DNA from: Phocaeicola salanitronis DSM 18170
Lineage (GTDB): Bacteria; Bacteroidota; Bacteroidia; Bacteroidales; Bacteroidaceae
NCBI RefSeq assembly: GCF_000190575.1
Contig: NC_015164.1
Location: forward strand, 1,302,001-1,366,000
DNA: 64,000 bases
Reading direction: 5' to 3'
Shown piece by piece: positions 35,765 to 44,712 of this stretch (position 1 is the first letter of the stretch; the number at the start of each line of letters is the position of its first letter). The notes under the pieces are model-generated. The model had not been told where the DNA came from. It saw nothing but the letters and a program-made list of their open reading frames with translations, and searched no databases. A program made the translations under genes and the position numbers.

Positions 35765-37390
35765 ATGGATGAAAAAGCTATATTACTCAAGACGATAGAA
35801 GGGCTGAATGCCTCTATTGCTTCATTGTCTGCCACTAATAAAAAACAGGCTGAGCAGAATGAAAAACTGCAGGCGCGCATCAAGGAGCTGACGGCTCAGG
35901 TCGCATGGCTGAACCGTCAGCTCTTTGGGCGTAAATCGGAGAAGCTTCGCGCATATGACCCTAATATCCCCGATCTTTTTGCAGACGAGTTTGCCGGACT
36001 CCAACATCAGGCGGAGAAAAGCGCGACGAAGCCGTTGGGAAGATTGAAAAGGAATCGGCGGAAGTACGGAAGCAGAATCGTCAGAACCGAAAAATAGATA
36101 GAGGACTTACCCGTACTGGAGACCGAGACAATAGAACCGACAGGTGTTGACCTGTCTTTATACCGTAGAATAGGCGAAGAGATAACAAAAGTCGTCAAAC
36201 ACAAGCCGGGCATGCTTTACGTCAAGGAAATCATCCGTCCCAAATATGCACTCAAGGACAGCACCATGCTTCCTCCGGCTGGACAGAAAGGAGTGGAGAT
36301 TGCCCCCATGCCGCTGATGCCTGTTGACAAGTGCATCGCTGATACCAGCCTGCTTGCCGAGATACTGCTTCAGAAGTATGAATACCACGTCCCGTTCTAC
36401 CGTCAGATACGGCAATACAGGCATCTCGGGCTGAAAGGCCTTACGGAAAGCACGCTGGACGGATGGTTCAAGAAGACGGTAGAACTGCTGAAGCCCCTGT
36501 ATGAGTCGCTTAAGAAAGAGGTCTTCTCTTGCGACTATGTGCAGGCGGACGAGACCACCATCCCGGTCATCAACAGAGGAAAGCACAAGGCGGAAAAGGA
36601 ATACCTCTGGATGGTCAGGTCTGTCATGGAAAAACTGGTCATCTTCCATTATGACATGGGATCCCGGGCCGGATCAGTCATCGAATCACTGGCAAGCCAA
36701 TACCGCTTCAAAGGATACCTTCAATGCGACGGTTTTGCAGGCTATGAGACAGCCTTCAAGACCAACCCCGACGTGCGGCTGGTCAATTGCATGGCGCATA
36801 TCCGCCGTGATTTTGAGCATGCCTTGGGTGAAAACAAAAAGGAAGCCGAATATGGGCTGGCCCAGATACAGTACATGTACAGGATTGAGCACTGCTGCGA
36901 TAAGGCGGGCTTGTCGTTCGACGGACGCAAAGCGAAACGCCGGGAACTGACACGCCCAATCATGGAGGCCATGAAGACGTGGATGGAAACGGAAGGCATC
37001 AAATACAGTCCCCAATCGCTAATCGGCAAAGCTGTCTCGTATGCCTATACCCGATGGGACAACATGATGAGATGCCTGGAGGACGGACGCCTGCTTTTGG
37101 ACAACAACCTGGCGGAAAATGCCATCCGGCCAATTGCTTTGGGGCGCAAGAACTATCTCTTCTGCGGTAATCACGAGGCTGCCGTTAACATGTCTGTAAT
37201 CTGTTCCCTGCTGGCCACCTGCAAGGCACACGATGTGAACCCAAGGGATTACCTGAAGGATATCATTGCCCAAATGCCGTATCATAAGAAGTCCGCTGAT
37301 GAGGAACTGCTTAACCTTCTTCCGCACAAATGGAAACTGCAACATCCGGAGAGCCTGTTGACCAAACAAACTGTAGAATCCGCCAACTAA
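35765..37390 (+). pseudogene. tnpC: IS66 TnpC, copy 2, broken by two compensating indels
   Basis: Compared with copy 1, one A is missing near 36017 (GGCGGAGAAAAG for GGCGGAAGAAAAG) and one A is gained near 36095 (GAAAAATAGATAG for GAAAAATGATAG). The frame is shifted only between these points, but the shifted stretch ends in a stop at 36095-36097. Translation gives 111 residues from 35765; the rest, with the whole DDE domain, is open from 36212. Copy 2 may still move if copy 1 supplies TnpC. A sequencing or assembly error is possible. Confidence 0.85.
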
Positions 37391-37506
37391 CCACAACGTC
37401 AACATACAGGTTCAACAAAACTATAGCGACTGTCACTATGAATCCAATAGTAACAGTCGCTATCATTATATAGATATTTAATGACTGTAGTTTATCGAAT
37501 GCTTAC

Positions 37507-37949
37507 CCTTCAAGGCTCGTCTTGTATTTCATGGAGAATAACAACGATGAGGATAGGGTGATATAGTCCACATAACCCCATATCTTTTCTTCTTTCTCGA
37601 TACGCCCGTATATTTTCATTTGGACTTCCTTTGGAATTAGTTTGTTCCTTGGCAGTCCAGCCGCTATTTGCCTGAAATCAGACAACAACTGGTTGGTTCT
37701 TGGTATGTTTTTCAAACGCTTGCAATAATTGTCATAGTCGTTATAAATAACTGTGGCATCAGGTTTTTCACGTTTGGTGATATGGGACAACAATCCCGAT
37801 CCTCCAAATAAATCCACATAGACCGCATCATCCGGATATTGTTTCAGAATCTTCTTGAATTCTGATGCAAACATTCTTTTCTGCCCCACAAAAGGTAACG
37901 GAGCCGATAAATATTCTTTCATACTTTGCTGTTTGTTTATATTGTGCAA
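37507..37949 (-). pseudogene. DNA adenine methylase, 5' part (cut by IS66)
   Basis: The N-terminal half of the methylase, from ATG 37949 or, more likely, 37922 (MKEYLSAPLPFVGQKRMFA). It has motif X (FVGQKR) and the SAM-binding motif I (VYVDLFGGSGLLSH). The DPPY motif is in the other part. Transcribed behind the HTH gene (43-base gap) and before the thymidylate-synthase-like gene. The family methylates adenine N6, commonly for phage or mobile-element self-protection. Confidence 0.88.
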
Positions 37950-37992
37950 AGCTACTTGTTACGCCACACATCAAACAAATAAAAGCAAGGAA

Positions 37993-38235
37993 TTATACTG
38001 CATCTGGTATGCAGCGCTTTTTAAACCGCTTGATTATCTTGTACACATTACGTTCAGACACATTATATCTTTCGGACAGTGCACGGACGATATAAGTTGT
38101 TTTCTCATTATTTTCAAGCATACGGCTGTATTCTTTATATAATTCTATATACTGGGTGTCGTTTAGCTTGATTCCAAGTTTATTCATACGATCCATCAAC
38201 TCTTGGTTAAAACATATCACATCAAATGTTGTCAT
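37993..38235 (-). CDS. Small helix-turn-helix protein, phage-like
   Basis: An 80-residue protein with a C-terminal HTH (IVRALSERYNVSERNVYKII, then KRFKKRC) that resembles the Mor/positive-regulator type of phage HTH. It is first in the HTH / adenine methylase / TS-like operon and diverges from the small-RNA candidate at 38229. Likely a regulator of the operon; this is inferred from position. Confidence 0.7.
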   Translation of the reverse strand: MTTFDVICFNQELMDRMNKLGIKLNDTQYIELYKEYSRMLENNEKTTYIVRALSERYNVSERNVYKIIKRFKKRCIPDAV

Positions 38236-38258
38236 AATTGGAATTTTAGTTATCTTTG
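38229..38258 (+). promoter_or_regulatory. Promoter of the small-RNA candidate
   Basis: TTG at 38229-38231, a 19-bp spacer and TATCTTTG at 38251-38258, an exact Bacteroidetes match. The transcript would start at about 38264, the first base of the long hairpin. Confidence 0.65.
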
Positions 38259-38262
38259 CATC

Positions 38263-38390
38263 GATCTCACTTACATACGTATAACGCCATAAGAACGGCA
38301 GAGGGTATTCGCCCCCGGTCGCGCTCTTATGGCGTTATGCGTTAATATGTAGGTGAGATGACTATTGACAAGGCCGGGGGCTTTTTCTTT
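38263..38390 (+). ncRNA. Candidate small RNA with long hairpin and loop-pairing terminator
   Basis: From the predicted start, 38264-38277 pairs with 38346-38359 (one G-U), and 38281-38294 pairs perfectly with 38325-38338, giving a hairpin of about 95 nt. Its loop carries GCCCCCGG (38311-38318), which is complementary to CCGGGGGC (38374-38381) just before a T-rich run (38382-38390). So loop and terminator can form a pseudoknot, or a switch between hairpin and terminator. There is no open frame. The next plus-strand gene is over 500 bases away, so this is more likely a free RNA than a leader. Function unknown. Confidence 0.65.
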
Positions 38391-38407
38391 CTCCCCCCAA
38401 CCATTCT

Positions 38408-38830
38408 TTATTTGGCTTTCCGAATAAATTTTATCCACTCGAAATACCCTGAGTTCTCAAGGTAGGTCTCATTGTCCTCCCCTGCGTTGGCTTCCCGCTC
38501 GAAGCTGATGTTCCGGTAGGCTTCCGTACCGTAGAAGCACAGCTTCACGAGCCATTCCAGCGCATAGAGGATATAGAACATCCCGAACGAAAGGGCGAAC
38601 CACCATGCGGATATTCCTGCAAGCAAAACCAGTATCCATATAATGACCCCGCTTGCCAATATACACTCGCACCACTGCCTTGCGTGCGTGCATTCGTGGT
38701 TGCGCACTCTTTGCGGCATCTCCTCTTTACCTTTATACCTCGTGCAGACCCATGCCGCAATAGTTATCGTGCTGTACCCCTTGAACAGCAAATGGTTGGC
38801 TATCCAACTGTTGTAACGTATCTTCTTCAT
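38408..38830 (-). CDS. Membrane protein with HExxH zinc-peptidase-like motif
   Basis: A 140-residue protein. HECTHARQW at about residues 45-53 has the HExxH zincin motif followed by the Gln often seen in DUF4157-like phage and secreted peptidase domains. Two hydrophobic segments follow (about 58-72 and 74-92), then SFEREANAGED, with Glu residues that could provide the third ligand. Proteins like this occur in Bacteroides prophages and integrative elements. Function unknown. Confidence 0.6.
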   Translation of the reverse strand: MKKIRYNSWIANHLLFKGYSTITIAAWVCTRYKGKEEMPQRVRNHECTHARQWCECILASGVIIWILVLLAGISAWWFALSFGMFYILYALEWLVKLCFYGTEAYRNISFEREANAGEDNETYLENSGYFEWIKFIRKAK

Positions 38831-38864
38831 AACCTTATATTGTTTTGTTTTTTAACCCGATTCC

Positions 38865-38896
38865 TTTGCATGTGTTATATATTTGTTATACATTTG
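38865..38896 (+). promoter_or_regulatory. Promoter of the RelBE/YafQ-type pair
   Basis: TTTG at 38865-38868, a 20-bp spacer and TACATTTG at 38889-38896. A second exact -7, TATATTTG, overlaps at 38878-38885. The transcript would start about 10 bases before the antitoxin ATG. Confidence 0.65.
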
Positions 38897-38914
38897 CATA
38901 CTGACACAACATAC

Positions 38915-39166
38915 ATGCTTATGAATACCGTAACAGAAAGAAAACAGACCGCCTTTCGCCTTGACACCTCTTTGCTCGAACGCCTGAAGGCGGAAGCCAA
39001 GCGCGAGCACCGCAGTTTGAACAACATTGTAGAAGTGCTTCTGTACGAAGCTCTTGAAAACCGTCCGAACCCTGAGACCATGGAAGCCATCGAAGAGGCA
39101 CGTTCGGGAAAGAAGCTGGAAAAGCTGGATTTGAACCGGTTTGAAGAATACGTTTCGTCGTTATGA
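38915..39166 (+). CDS. RelB/DinJ-like antitoxin
   Basis: 83 residues from the ATG at 38915 (a second ATG at 38921 is equally possible). Upstream codons run through the promoter and are not used. The N-terminal RKQTAFRLDTSLLERLKAEA, then KREHRSLNNIVEVLLYEAL is a ribbon-helix-helix DNA-binding region; the C-terminal tail with KKLEKLDLNRFEEY would wrap the toxin. It overlaps the toxin gene by four bases. Confidence 0.82.
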   Translation: MLMNTVTERKQTAFRLDTSLLERLKAEAKREHRSLNNIVEVLLYEALENRPNPETMEAIEEARSGKKLEKLDLNRFEEYVSSL

Positions 39167-39432
39167 AAGAACTGGAGCTTACAAGCCGTTTCAAAAAAGA
39201 CTTGAAACGCATTCAGAACAACCCGCAACGCATTCTGAACGTAAAGCGTGTGCTAGAATTCTTGCAAGACGAAGTGCCTCTCCCTTCTAAATACCGGATG
39301 CACAAGCTTACAGGGAACTATAACGGATGCTGGGAGTGCCATGTCGAGAATGACTTCCTTCTCATTTGGATTGACGAAGAAGAGAACATCATCAAATTTC
39401 TTCGTCTCGGCTCCCACTCCGAACTCTTCTGA
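39163..39432 (+). CDS. RelE/YafQ-family mRNA interferase toxin
   Basis: An 89-residue protein with the YafQ pattern: LTSRFKKDLKRI at the start, YRMHKLTGNYNGCWECHVEN (the LxGxWxGxRexHi region), DFLLIWIDEE and the C-terminal LRLGSHSELF with the catalytic-type His. It would cleave mRNA on the ribosome when freed from the antitoxin encoded just upstream. Confidence 0.87.
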   Translation: MKELELTSRFKKDLKRIQNNPQRILNVKRVLEFLQDEVPLPSKYRMHKLTGNYNGCWECHVENDFLLIWIDEEENIIKFLRLGSHSELF

Positions 39433-39545
39433 GCTGTTGTGACGTATTTTTTCATATAGCATTTATTATTGCATTTCTAAACGGCTAAAGGAAAATGTAT
39501 TGGATGATTTGGTATACATAATTAATGCCCCACCCGTTGGCGGAA

Positions 39546-40028
39546 TTAATTTAGTGCATACTTAATTCTGCCAATAGGTTTGTTATTAATATAGTTGACG
39601 TATTGCAACACGGTCAGCGCACTAATTTTGCCAATGATTCTGGCAAACAAACCGTTTGTTATCTTAGCATAGTTCCTGATGACCAGGAACTGGCCTGACA
39701 ATTGAGAAAATATCGTTTCAATCCTCTTGCGTGCTTTTGCAAAGGGAATGAAAGTCGGTTTCCAATCCTTTTGGTTCAGCCGGTAGGGACATTCCAACCG
39801 GATATGTGCAGTTTCAAAGAGGTCAAGCTGTACGTCAGCCCCGATATAGCCTTTGTCTCCATACATGCTGCAATCATGATATTCCAGTTTCACGTCTTTC
39901 ATGTAATTGAGGTCATGTACACTCGCCTTTGACAAGTCATAGGAATGAATTACTCCACTTAACCCGCAGACGGCATGAAGCTTATAACCAAAGTAATATG
40001 TGTTTTGCGAAGCGCAATAGCCAAAGTT
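39546..40028 (-). pseudogene. IS982-family transposase, C-terminal remnant
   Basis: From about 40028 down to the stop at 39546 the minus strand reads an IS982 transposase tail: YYFGYKLHAVCGLSGVIHSY, DKGYIGADVQLDLF, and FAKARKRIETIFSQLSGQFL. The N-terminal half is missing; sequence beyond 40028 is unrelated. It is from a different IS982 than the remnant near 7000. Confidence 0.85.
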
Positions 40029-40347
40029 TGTTCTTCATCCGCAAGAGCAGGCTGAAGAAAAGGAGGAACGGCATTGGGTTGTAGAAACAATGAAAAAGTG
40101 TATTGATGACTGGCGCTCTCTTATCGGATAGGAATACCAGCCATCTACTATCTCCCGCTATGACAACTGCTATGAATCGCTGAAAACTGTAGTAAAGGAT
40201 ATTCAGTTCCTATGTTTGTAATGTGCTATCTTTCGCTAGCACATTACAAACATAGGAACTAAGAATTACAAACCCACCAATTTGTCTGTTTACAAAAATA
40301 GGAATACTTGGGGAGATTCACAAATTTGTATATGATGAAGTTTCTAA
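40029..40347. other. Gap with a 23-bp perfect hairpin
   Basis: No gene is supported; a frame near 40030-40130 is broken by a stop and has no family. The main feature is a perfect 23-bp inverted repeat, 40205-40227 with 40238-40260 (AGTTCCTATGTTTGTAATGT...), with a 10-base loop. It may be a terminator-like or recombination structure. Confidence 0.4.
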
Positions 40348-40539
40348 GAAGCTGTTTTGAATTTCTCCAAAAAGTTTTTCTTGGCTTGATGTATCCGTTT
40401 TCGTGTGTGCTTTGGGCGATTTTTTGGTCCTTTTCGCTCCTGTTCTTCGTCAGATAGCCCGCTATCTTCCTCATCACAGAAGCGGAAATGCCTCAAAAAC
40501 TCATCCCAAATCAGCGCACGATAAATTCAAAACAGCTTC
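40348..40539. repeat. MITE copy 1 (192 bp, IS5-like ends)
   Basis: Perfect 17-bp terminal inverted repeats (GAAGCTGTTTTGAATTT) with a TAA flank on both sides, the TNA-type target duplication of the IS1031 group of IS5. A second copy of identical length at 60643-60834 differs at about two positions. It encodes no transposase. Confidence 0.8.
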
Positions 40540-40722
40540 TAAAGCTTTCACTTTTACAGCACAAGGAAAACTGAAATATCTATATCTATTTCTGCATCAT
40601 TTTCATTTATTTCCCATTTGCCATTGTTTAAACGGAATGCGATAACAAAAGTCACTGGGAAATTGCATGATTGGACCATTCGCCATTTTGAACCATTGCT
40701 TCTCCGGTATCGGAATCTTACG

Positions 40723-41850
40723 TCATTCAAAATAACACAATGCTTTTTCCACGATGTGGTGCATGTCGTAATATTTATATTCTGCCAGCCGTCCGCCGAA
40801 GATAACGTTCGTTTCCTTGCCTGCCAGCTCTTTGTATTTCAAGTAGAGTGCATTGTTCTTCTCGTCATTCACCGGATAATAAGGTTCGCTGCCCTCGGTC
40901 CATTCCGAACTGTACTCTTTCGAAATGACCGTTTTCGGGGATTGGTACACTTCCGCACCGAACATTTCGAAATGCTTGTGCTCGATGACGCGTGTGTAGG
41001 GCACTTCCCGTTCGGTGTAGTTCACCACCGCATTGCCCTGGTAATTCGGCGTGTCCAACGTTTCCGTCTCAAACCGCACCGTGCGGTATTCCAGTTTGCC
41101 GAATCTATATCCGTAATACTCATCGATGGCACCGGTAAATACAATCTTGTCTGCCAGTGCTTCCAGTTCTTGCCTGTGGGCGAAGAAATCGCAGTCCAGG
41201 CGGGTGTCAGTTCCTTTCAGCAGCCGTTCTATCAGCACGTTGTATCCGCCGATGGGGATGCCTTGGTATTTGTCGTTGAAATAGTTGTTGTCGAAAACCA
41301 TGCGCACCGGTAGGCGTTTGATGATGAATGCTGGCAGGTCGGTGCATTTCCGTCCCCATTGTTTTTCGGTATAGCCTTTGATAAGTGTTTCGTAAATGTC
41401 TTTTCCTATCAGCAGTTGTGCCTGTTCTTCCAGGTTGCGCGGTTCGCTTATGCCTTGTTCTTTCATCCGTGCTACCGCCTCTGCCCGTTGTTCTTCCAGT
41501 TTTTCCTGAGCTTCGGCAGGTGTAGTCACTCCCCACATCTGGTAAAACGTGTTCATGTTGAAAGGCAGGTTATAAAGTTTACCTTTATAGTTTGCCACGG
41601 GCGAATTGGTATAACGGTTGAACTCTACGATGGAGTTGGCAAAATCCCAGACCCGCTTGTTCGAGGTGTGAAAGATATGTGCTCCATATTTGTGTACATT
41701 GATTCCTTCAGTGTTTTCACAATATAAGTTTCCTCCCAAATGCGGTCGGCGGTCGATGACCAGGCATTTCTTTCCTTCTTGTGTAGCTTTGTAGGCAAAT
41801 ACGGAGCCGAATAATCCGGCGCCAACTATCAAGTAATCGTAACGTTGCAT
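40723..41850 (-). CDS. glf: UDP-galactopyranose mutase
   Basis: A complete 375-residue protein of normal family length. The N-terminal FAD-binding motif is YLIVGAGLFGSVFAYKA followed by DRRPHLGGNLYCEN; further conserved segments are YGAHIFHTSNKRVWDF, YTEKQWGR and RYTNSPVANYKGKLYNLPFN. It converts UDP-galactopyranose to UDP-galactofuranose in the cytoplasm, a donor for surface polysaccharide. It is the last gene of the minus-strand cluster, 13 bases after the epimerase. Confidence 0.96.
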   Translation of the reverse strand: MQRYDYLIVGAGLFGSVFAYKATQEGKKCLVIDRRPHLGGNLYCENTEGINVHKYGAHIFHTSNKRVWDFANSIVEFNRYTNSPVANYKGKLYNLPFNMNTFYQMWGVTTPAEAQEKLEEQRAEAVARMKEQGISEPRNLEEQAQLLIGKDIYETLIKGYTEKQWGRKCTDLPAFIIKRLPVRMVFDNNYFNDKYQGIPIGGYNVLIERLLKGTDTRLDCDFFAHRQELEALADKIVFTGAIDEYYGYRFGKLEYRTVRFETETLDTPNYQGNAVVNYTEREVPYTRVIEHKHFEMFGAEVYQSPKTVISKEYSSEWTEGSEPYYPVNDEKNNALYLKYKELAGKETNVIFGGRLAEYKYYDMHHIVEKALCYFE

Positions 41851-41863
41851 ATAGTTTCATTGT

Positions 41864-42880
41864 TTACTCCAAACATAATTTGTCATTGTCTGCAAACCAG
41901 TCAGCAATAGCTTCTTCAAACGTGTAATGAAAAGGATAACCCGAAGCTGCGAGTTTCTTGCCACAGATGTTCGTGGATATCTGGAGCTTCTTCACCCGTG
42001 CAGGGCAGATGCCCATGGGACTGCCTAAACATTGAGCCATATATGCAGCAGGCATGATCAAGGCATTGGGAATGTAGGGAACATATTGTTTCAATCCCGT
42101 CATCTTCTTCATTGCCTGTACAATGTGTTCTATTGTATAAGCCGGTTCGTAACAGCAGTTATACAATTCCACTCCTTGCTCGTGATGTTCCAGTCGATAC
42201 AGCATGAAGCGTACCAGTTCTTTCACATAAATGCATGCCTTAATGGTATCCTTACGTCCTGGATAAGCAAACGTATGCTTGCGGATACCCCAATACAGCC
42301 GGGTGAAGTTCCCGTTCTCGCCTTTTCCGAACACCACACCCGGACGCACAATGGTCAGCTGCCTGTTATCGCTATCCTTTGCCTGCCATATCTGATGAAT
42401 CTTTTCCGCTACCAGCTTCGAGATGCCGTAAGGTGTATTGGGTGTAGGCAAAGTGGTTTCTTCTTTCAATGCTTCAGCAGCACCATACGGAGCTATCGAA
42501 CTAGTGAAAACTATTTTCTTGATTCCGTGCTTTTCTGCAAACGCGCATACATTTTCTGCCCCACGGGTATTGGTTTCAAAATACTCATGGTCGGGATGTC
42601 CCGGCGTGCGGTGTACCGCAGCAAAGTTAAAGATGATGTCTTCACTCGATACAGGCACGTCCAGTTCGATAGGCTTGCGCACATCGCAATAAATAAACTT
42701 GGACGCTAAGGTTTCTCCTTCCTTCAATGGCGAATGATAATATCCTTTTACGGCAGGAAGCGGAGTGCCCGGTTCCACAATGTCCAGATTATAAATGTTC
42801 GCTTCAGGATGTACTTCTTTCAAAAGATTGGTGAGGTGAGTACCGATAAATCCGGTACCTCCGGTGATAAAATAGTTCAT
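41864..42880 (-). CDS. NAD-dependent epimerase/dehydratase
   Basis: A complete 338-residue extended SDR. The TGGTGFIGTHL nucleotide-binding motif is at the N-terminus, FAAVHRTPGHPDHEYFETNT follows, and YGISKLVAEKI holds the catalytic YxxxK. It probably acts on a nucleotide sugar used by this cluster; the exact sugar cannot be read from sequence. It is 11 bases downstream of a glycosyltransferase gene. Confidence 0.88.
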   Translation of the reverse strand: MNYFITGGTGFIGTHLTNLLKEVHPEANIYNLDIVEPGTPLPAVKGYYHSPLKEGETLASKFIYCDVRKPIELDVPVSSEDIIFNFAAVHRTPGHPDHEYFETNTRGAENVCAFAEKHGIKKIVFTSSIAPYGAAEALKEETTLPTPNTPYGISKLVAEKIHQIWQAKDSDNRQLTIVRPGVVFGKGENGNFTRLYWGIRKHTFAYPGRKDTIKACIYVKELVRFMLYRLEHHEQGVELYNCCYEPAYTIEHIVQAMKKMTGLKQYVPYIPNALIMPAAYMAQCLGSPMGICPARVKKLQISTNICGKKLAASGYPFHYTFEEAIADWFADNDKLCLE

Positions 42881-42891
42881 GATTGTGCTCC

Positions 42892-43962
42892 TTATTTTAT
42901 AGGTTGACGATAAATTTCTTCATATTTATCTGCCATTGTTGCGGCATTGTAATTCGTTTCCACGTCTTTTGAGGCTTGCCCTGCTATACTTATTCCGTCA
43001 ATTTCTCCTTTTATTATATGCGTGATGACAGATGCATAATCTTCCGCCTTATTACAGATAAATCCATTTTTACCTGTACGGATGACATCCCGGTTCCCTA
43101 TTACGTCGCTTACCAGGCATATCCTTTTAAGAAACATGGCTTCGAGCAAAGAGATGGGAAGCCCCTCCCATAAGGACGGTAAAATAAAAAAGTCAGCAGA
43201 ACAGACCGCCTCCAATGCCTTTTCACGTGTTATCCATCCGGTTATTTCAATGTTTGGAGCCGTTAATTCTGATTTCAGTTCCCCTTCTCCTATCCATACA
43301 AAACGGATATCTGGCAACAGTTGTGCAATATGGTTAAACAGAGTAGGGTTTTTCTGATACAATATTCTGCCGCTTGTACAGACAGTTATGGGCTTATGGA
43401 ATGTTGCAGTAGTTTCCGCAAGGAGCGGTTTCAATTCTTCAAGGTTAATGCCATTGTTCACGTACGTGCTGTTCTTTGACAACTTTAAGGCTTCTTTGCA
43501 TTCCCCTTTGCTACAAGCGATAATCCTTGATCTCCGCTTGGCTGACAGATATTCCAATGACCAGAAAATCTTCCTTTTTAAAGCAGAGCTGTCTTGCATT
43601 AAAAATGAAAATCCATGAGGCGTATAAAAGACTCTTGTCTTGTTGCAAGGAATTGCCCAACGCCCAACAAAGCCCGAAGCGGAAGAGTGCAGATGTACAA
43701 TGTCCGGCTTGATTTGATTATAAAGCCTATACACATCCAGATATGCTTTCGGGTTAACGACTGTGCCCAATGCCCCTTTGAAACTATCAACCTTAATCAG
43801 ATGGATACGCTTATCGAACAGGGTCTCTACATTTGAGGGGGTTAATGGGCGTATGCCATACGCAATGTAGACCTCATGGTCGTCTGCTTGCCGTTTAGTG
43901 ATATCCATAAGGAAACTCAACACGCCTGTAGCAAACGGTTCGGCAATATGAAGCACCTTCAT
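42892..43962 (-). CDS. Glycosyltransferase, family 4 type
   Basis: A complete 356-residue GT-B protein. It has the N-terminal LHIAEPFATGVLSFLMDI, IVHLHSSASGFVGRW, the C-terminal TSGRILYQKNP, FVWIGEGELKSEL, and FILPSLWEGLPISLLEAM with the Glu of the EGLPISLLEA signature. Likely adds one sugar of the repeat unit at the inner membrane. Its start overlaps by four bases the stop of a 40-residue remnant of another glycosyltransferase. Confidence 0.9.
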   Translation of the reverse strand: MKVLHIAEPFATGVLSFLMDITKRQADDHEVYIAYGIRPLTPSNVETLFDKRIHLIKVDSFKGALGTVVNPKAYLDVYRLYNQIKPDIVHLHSSASGFVGRWAIPCNKTRVFYTPHGFSFLMQDSSALKRKIFWSLEYLSAKRRSRIIACSKGECKEALKLSKNSTYVNNGINLEELKPLLAETTATFHKPITVCTSGRILYQKNPTLFNHIAQLLPDIRFVWIGEGELKSELTAPNIEITGWITREKALEAVCSADFFILPSLWEGLPISLLEAMFLKRICLVSDVIGNRDVIRTGKNGFICNKAEDYASVITHIIKGEIDGISIAGQASKDVETNYNAATMADKYEEIYRQPIK

Positions 43963-44081
43963 GCCGCCCTCCTTTCTTCATTTTGGGAATTATTTACGAA
44001 GTGTGGCAAGAGCATCTGCAAATAACGTTCCACCCCTCCCGCACATTCGGCGATGTGCAGGACAGTAATTCGTTGGTCCAT
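43959..44081 (-). pseudogene. N-terminal remnant of a second glycosyltransferase
   Basis: Forty codons, from ATG at 44081, read MDQRITVLHIAECAGGVERY, then LQMLLPHFVNN. This is the typical start of a family 4 glycosyltransferase, here stopped after 40 residues with the stop overlapping the next gene start (ATGA). It looks like the scar of a deletion that removed most of a glycosyltransferase. Confidence 0.65.
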
Positions 44082-44291
44082 AAAAAATAAAGAGTTTATT
44101 AGTTTGTGAGTTCTTTAGTTTTTAAGTTGAAGCATGGAAAGACATTTATAGATTTGAAACTCAAAACTAAAGAACCGTATATTTAGAAATGTATTTTATA
44201 TGCGGCAGGGCATGAAGCTAAGTCCGTAGGCCTGCGGACATAGCTTCGGAGGCTTACGGATATAGGTGTATTAAAAATGTTTTTGAAGGTT

Positions 44292-44711
44292 TTATTTCGA
44301 GAATGGCAAGAATTGCACTAAGAATTCATCGGGAGAAGATACTGTAATCTCGCTGAATTTGAAGTCTTTCTTATTGCGAGTGACAATTACTTCACAATCA
44401 GCTTGCAAGGCACTGTAATATTGTAACGCATCTTCAAAGTCGGAAGCTTCTAACAATAAAGCTCTTTCAAAGGATTCTTGCGTCATCGGAGAAATGTTCA
44501 AGCGATTGGATAGTTTGTTCAATGATTGATACAATGCTTTGCCTTTCAATGTTTTCCGCAAGATGTATGCCAAGTTTGCTATTGAGAGGACAGACGTGTA
44601 AAGGGCACATTGAGGATTATCGCTCAAAGCCAAAATATGCCCTGACTGTTCGTAACCTTCACGCTCGCATAGAAGGTCAATCAACACATTCGTATCAATA
44701 AAGATTCTCAT
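44292..44711 (-). CDS. PIN-domain ribonuclease toxin (VapC-like)
   Basis: A 139-residue protein with the PIN acidic residues: MRIFIDTNVLIDLL (first Asp), a central Glu, ASDFEDALQYYSAL (EDA) and VTRNKKDF. VapC-type toxins cleave RNA, often initiator tRNA or rRNA. The antitoxin gene ends one base upstream. Its presence inside a polysaccharide locus suggests independent insertion. Confidence 0.87.
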   Translation of the reverse strand: MRIFIDTNVLIDLLCEREGYEQSGHILALSDNPQCALYTSVLSIANLAYILRKTLKGKALYQSLNKLSNRLNISPMTQESFERALLLEASDFEDALQYYSALQADCEVIVTRNKKDFKFSEITVSSPDEFLVQFLPFSK

Positions 44712-44712
44712 C

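Larger units (their letters stand above)
34912..37506 (+). mobile_element. IS66-family insertion sequence, copy 2 (2,595 bp)
   Basis: The same element as at 24267-26861, with the same ends and 8-bp target duplications CCTTCAAG at 34904-34911 and 37507-37514. Total length is equal to copy 1 because a one-base loss and a one-base gain in tnpC cancel. Inserted against the direction of the methylase it disrupts. Confidence 0.95.

Noticed and set aside
38263..38390. Retron or group II intron RNA
   Set aside because: There is a strong hairpin, but no reverse transcriptase gene anywhere in the window.
40340..40645. Small genes within the MITE copies
   Set aside because: The 70-80-codon frames are present in both copies only because the element is repeated; they have no family and cross the inverted ends.
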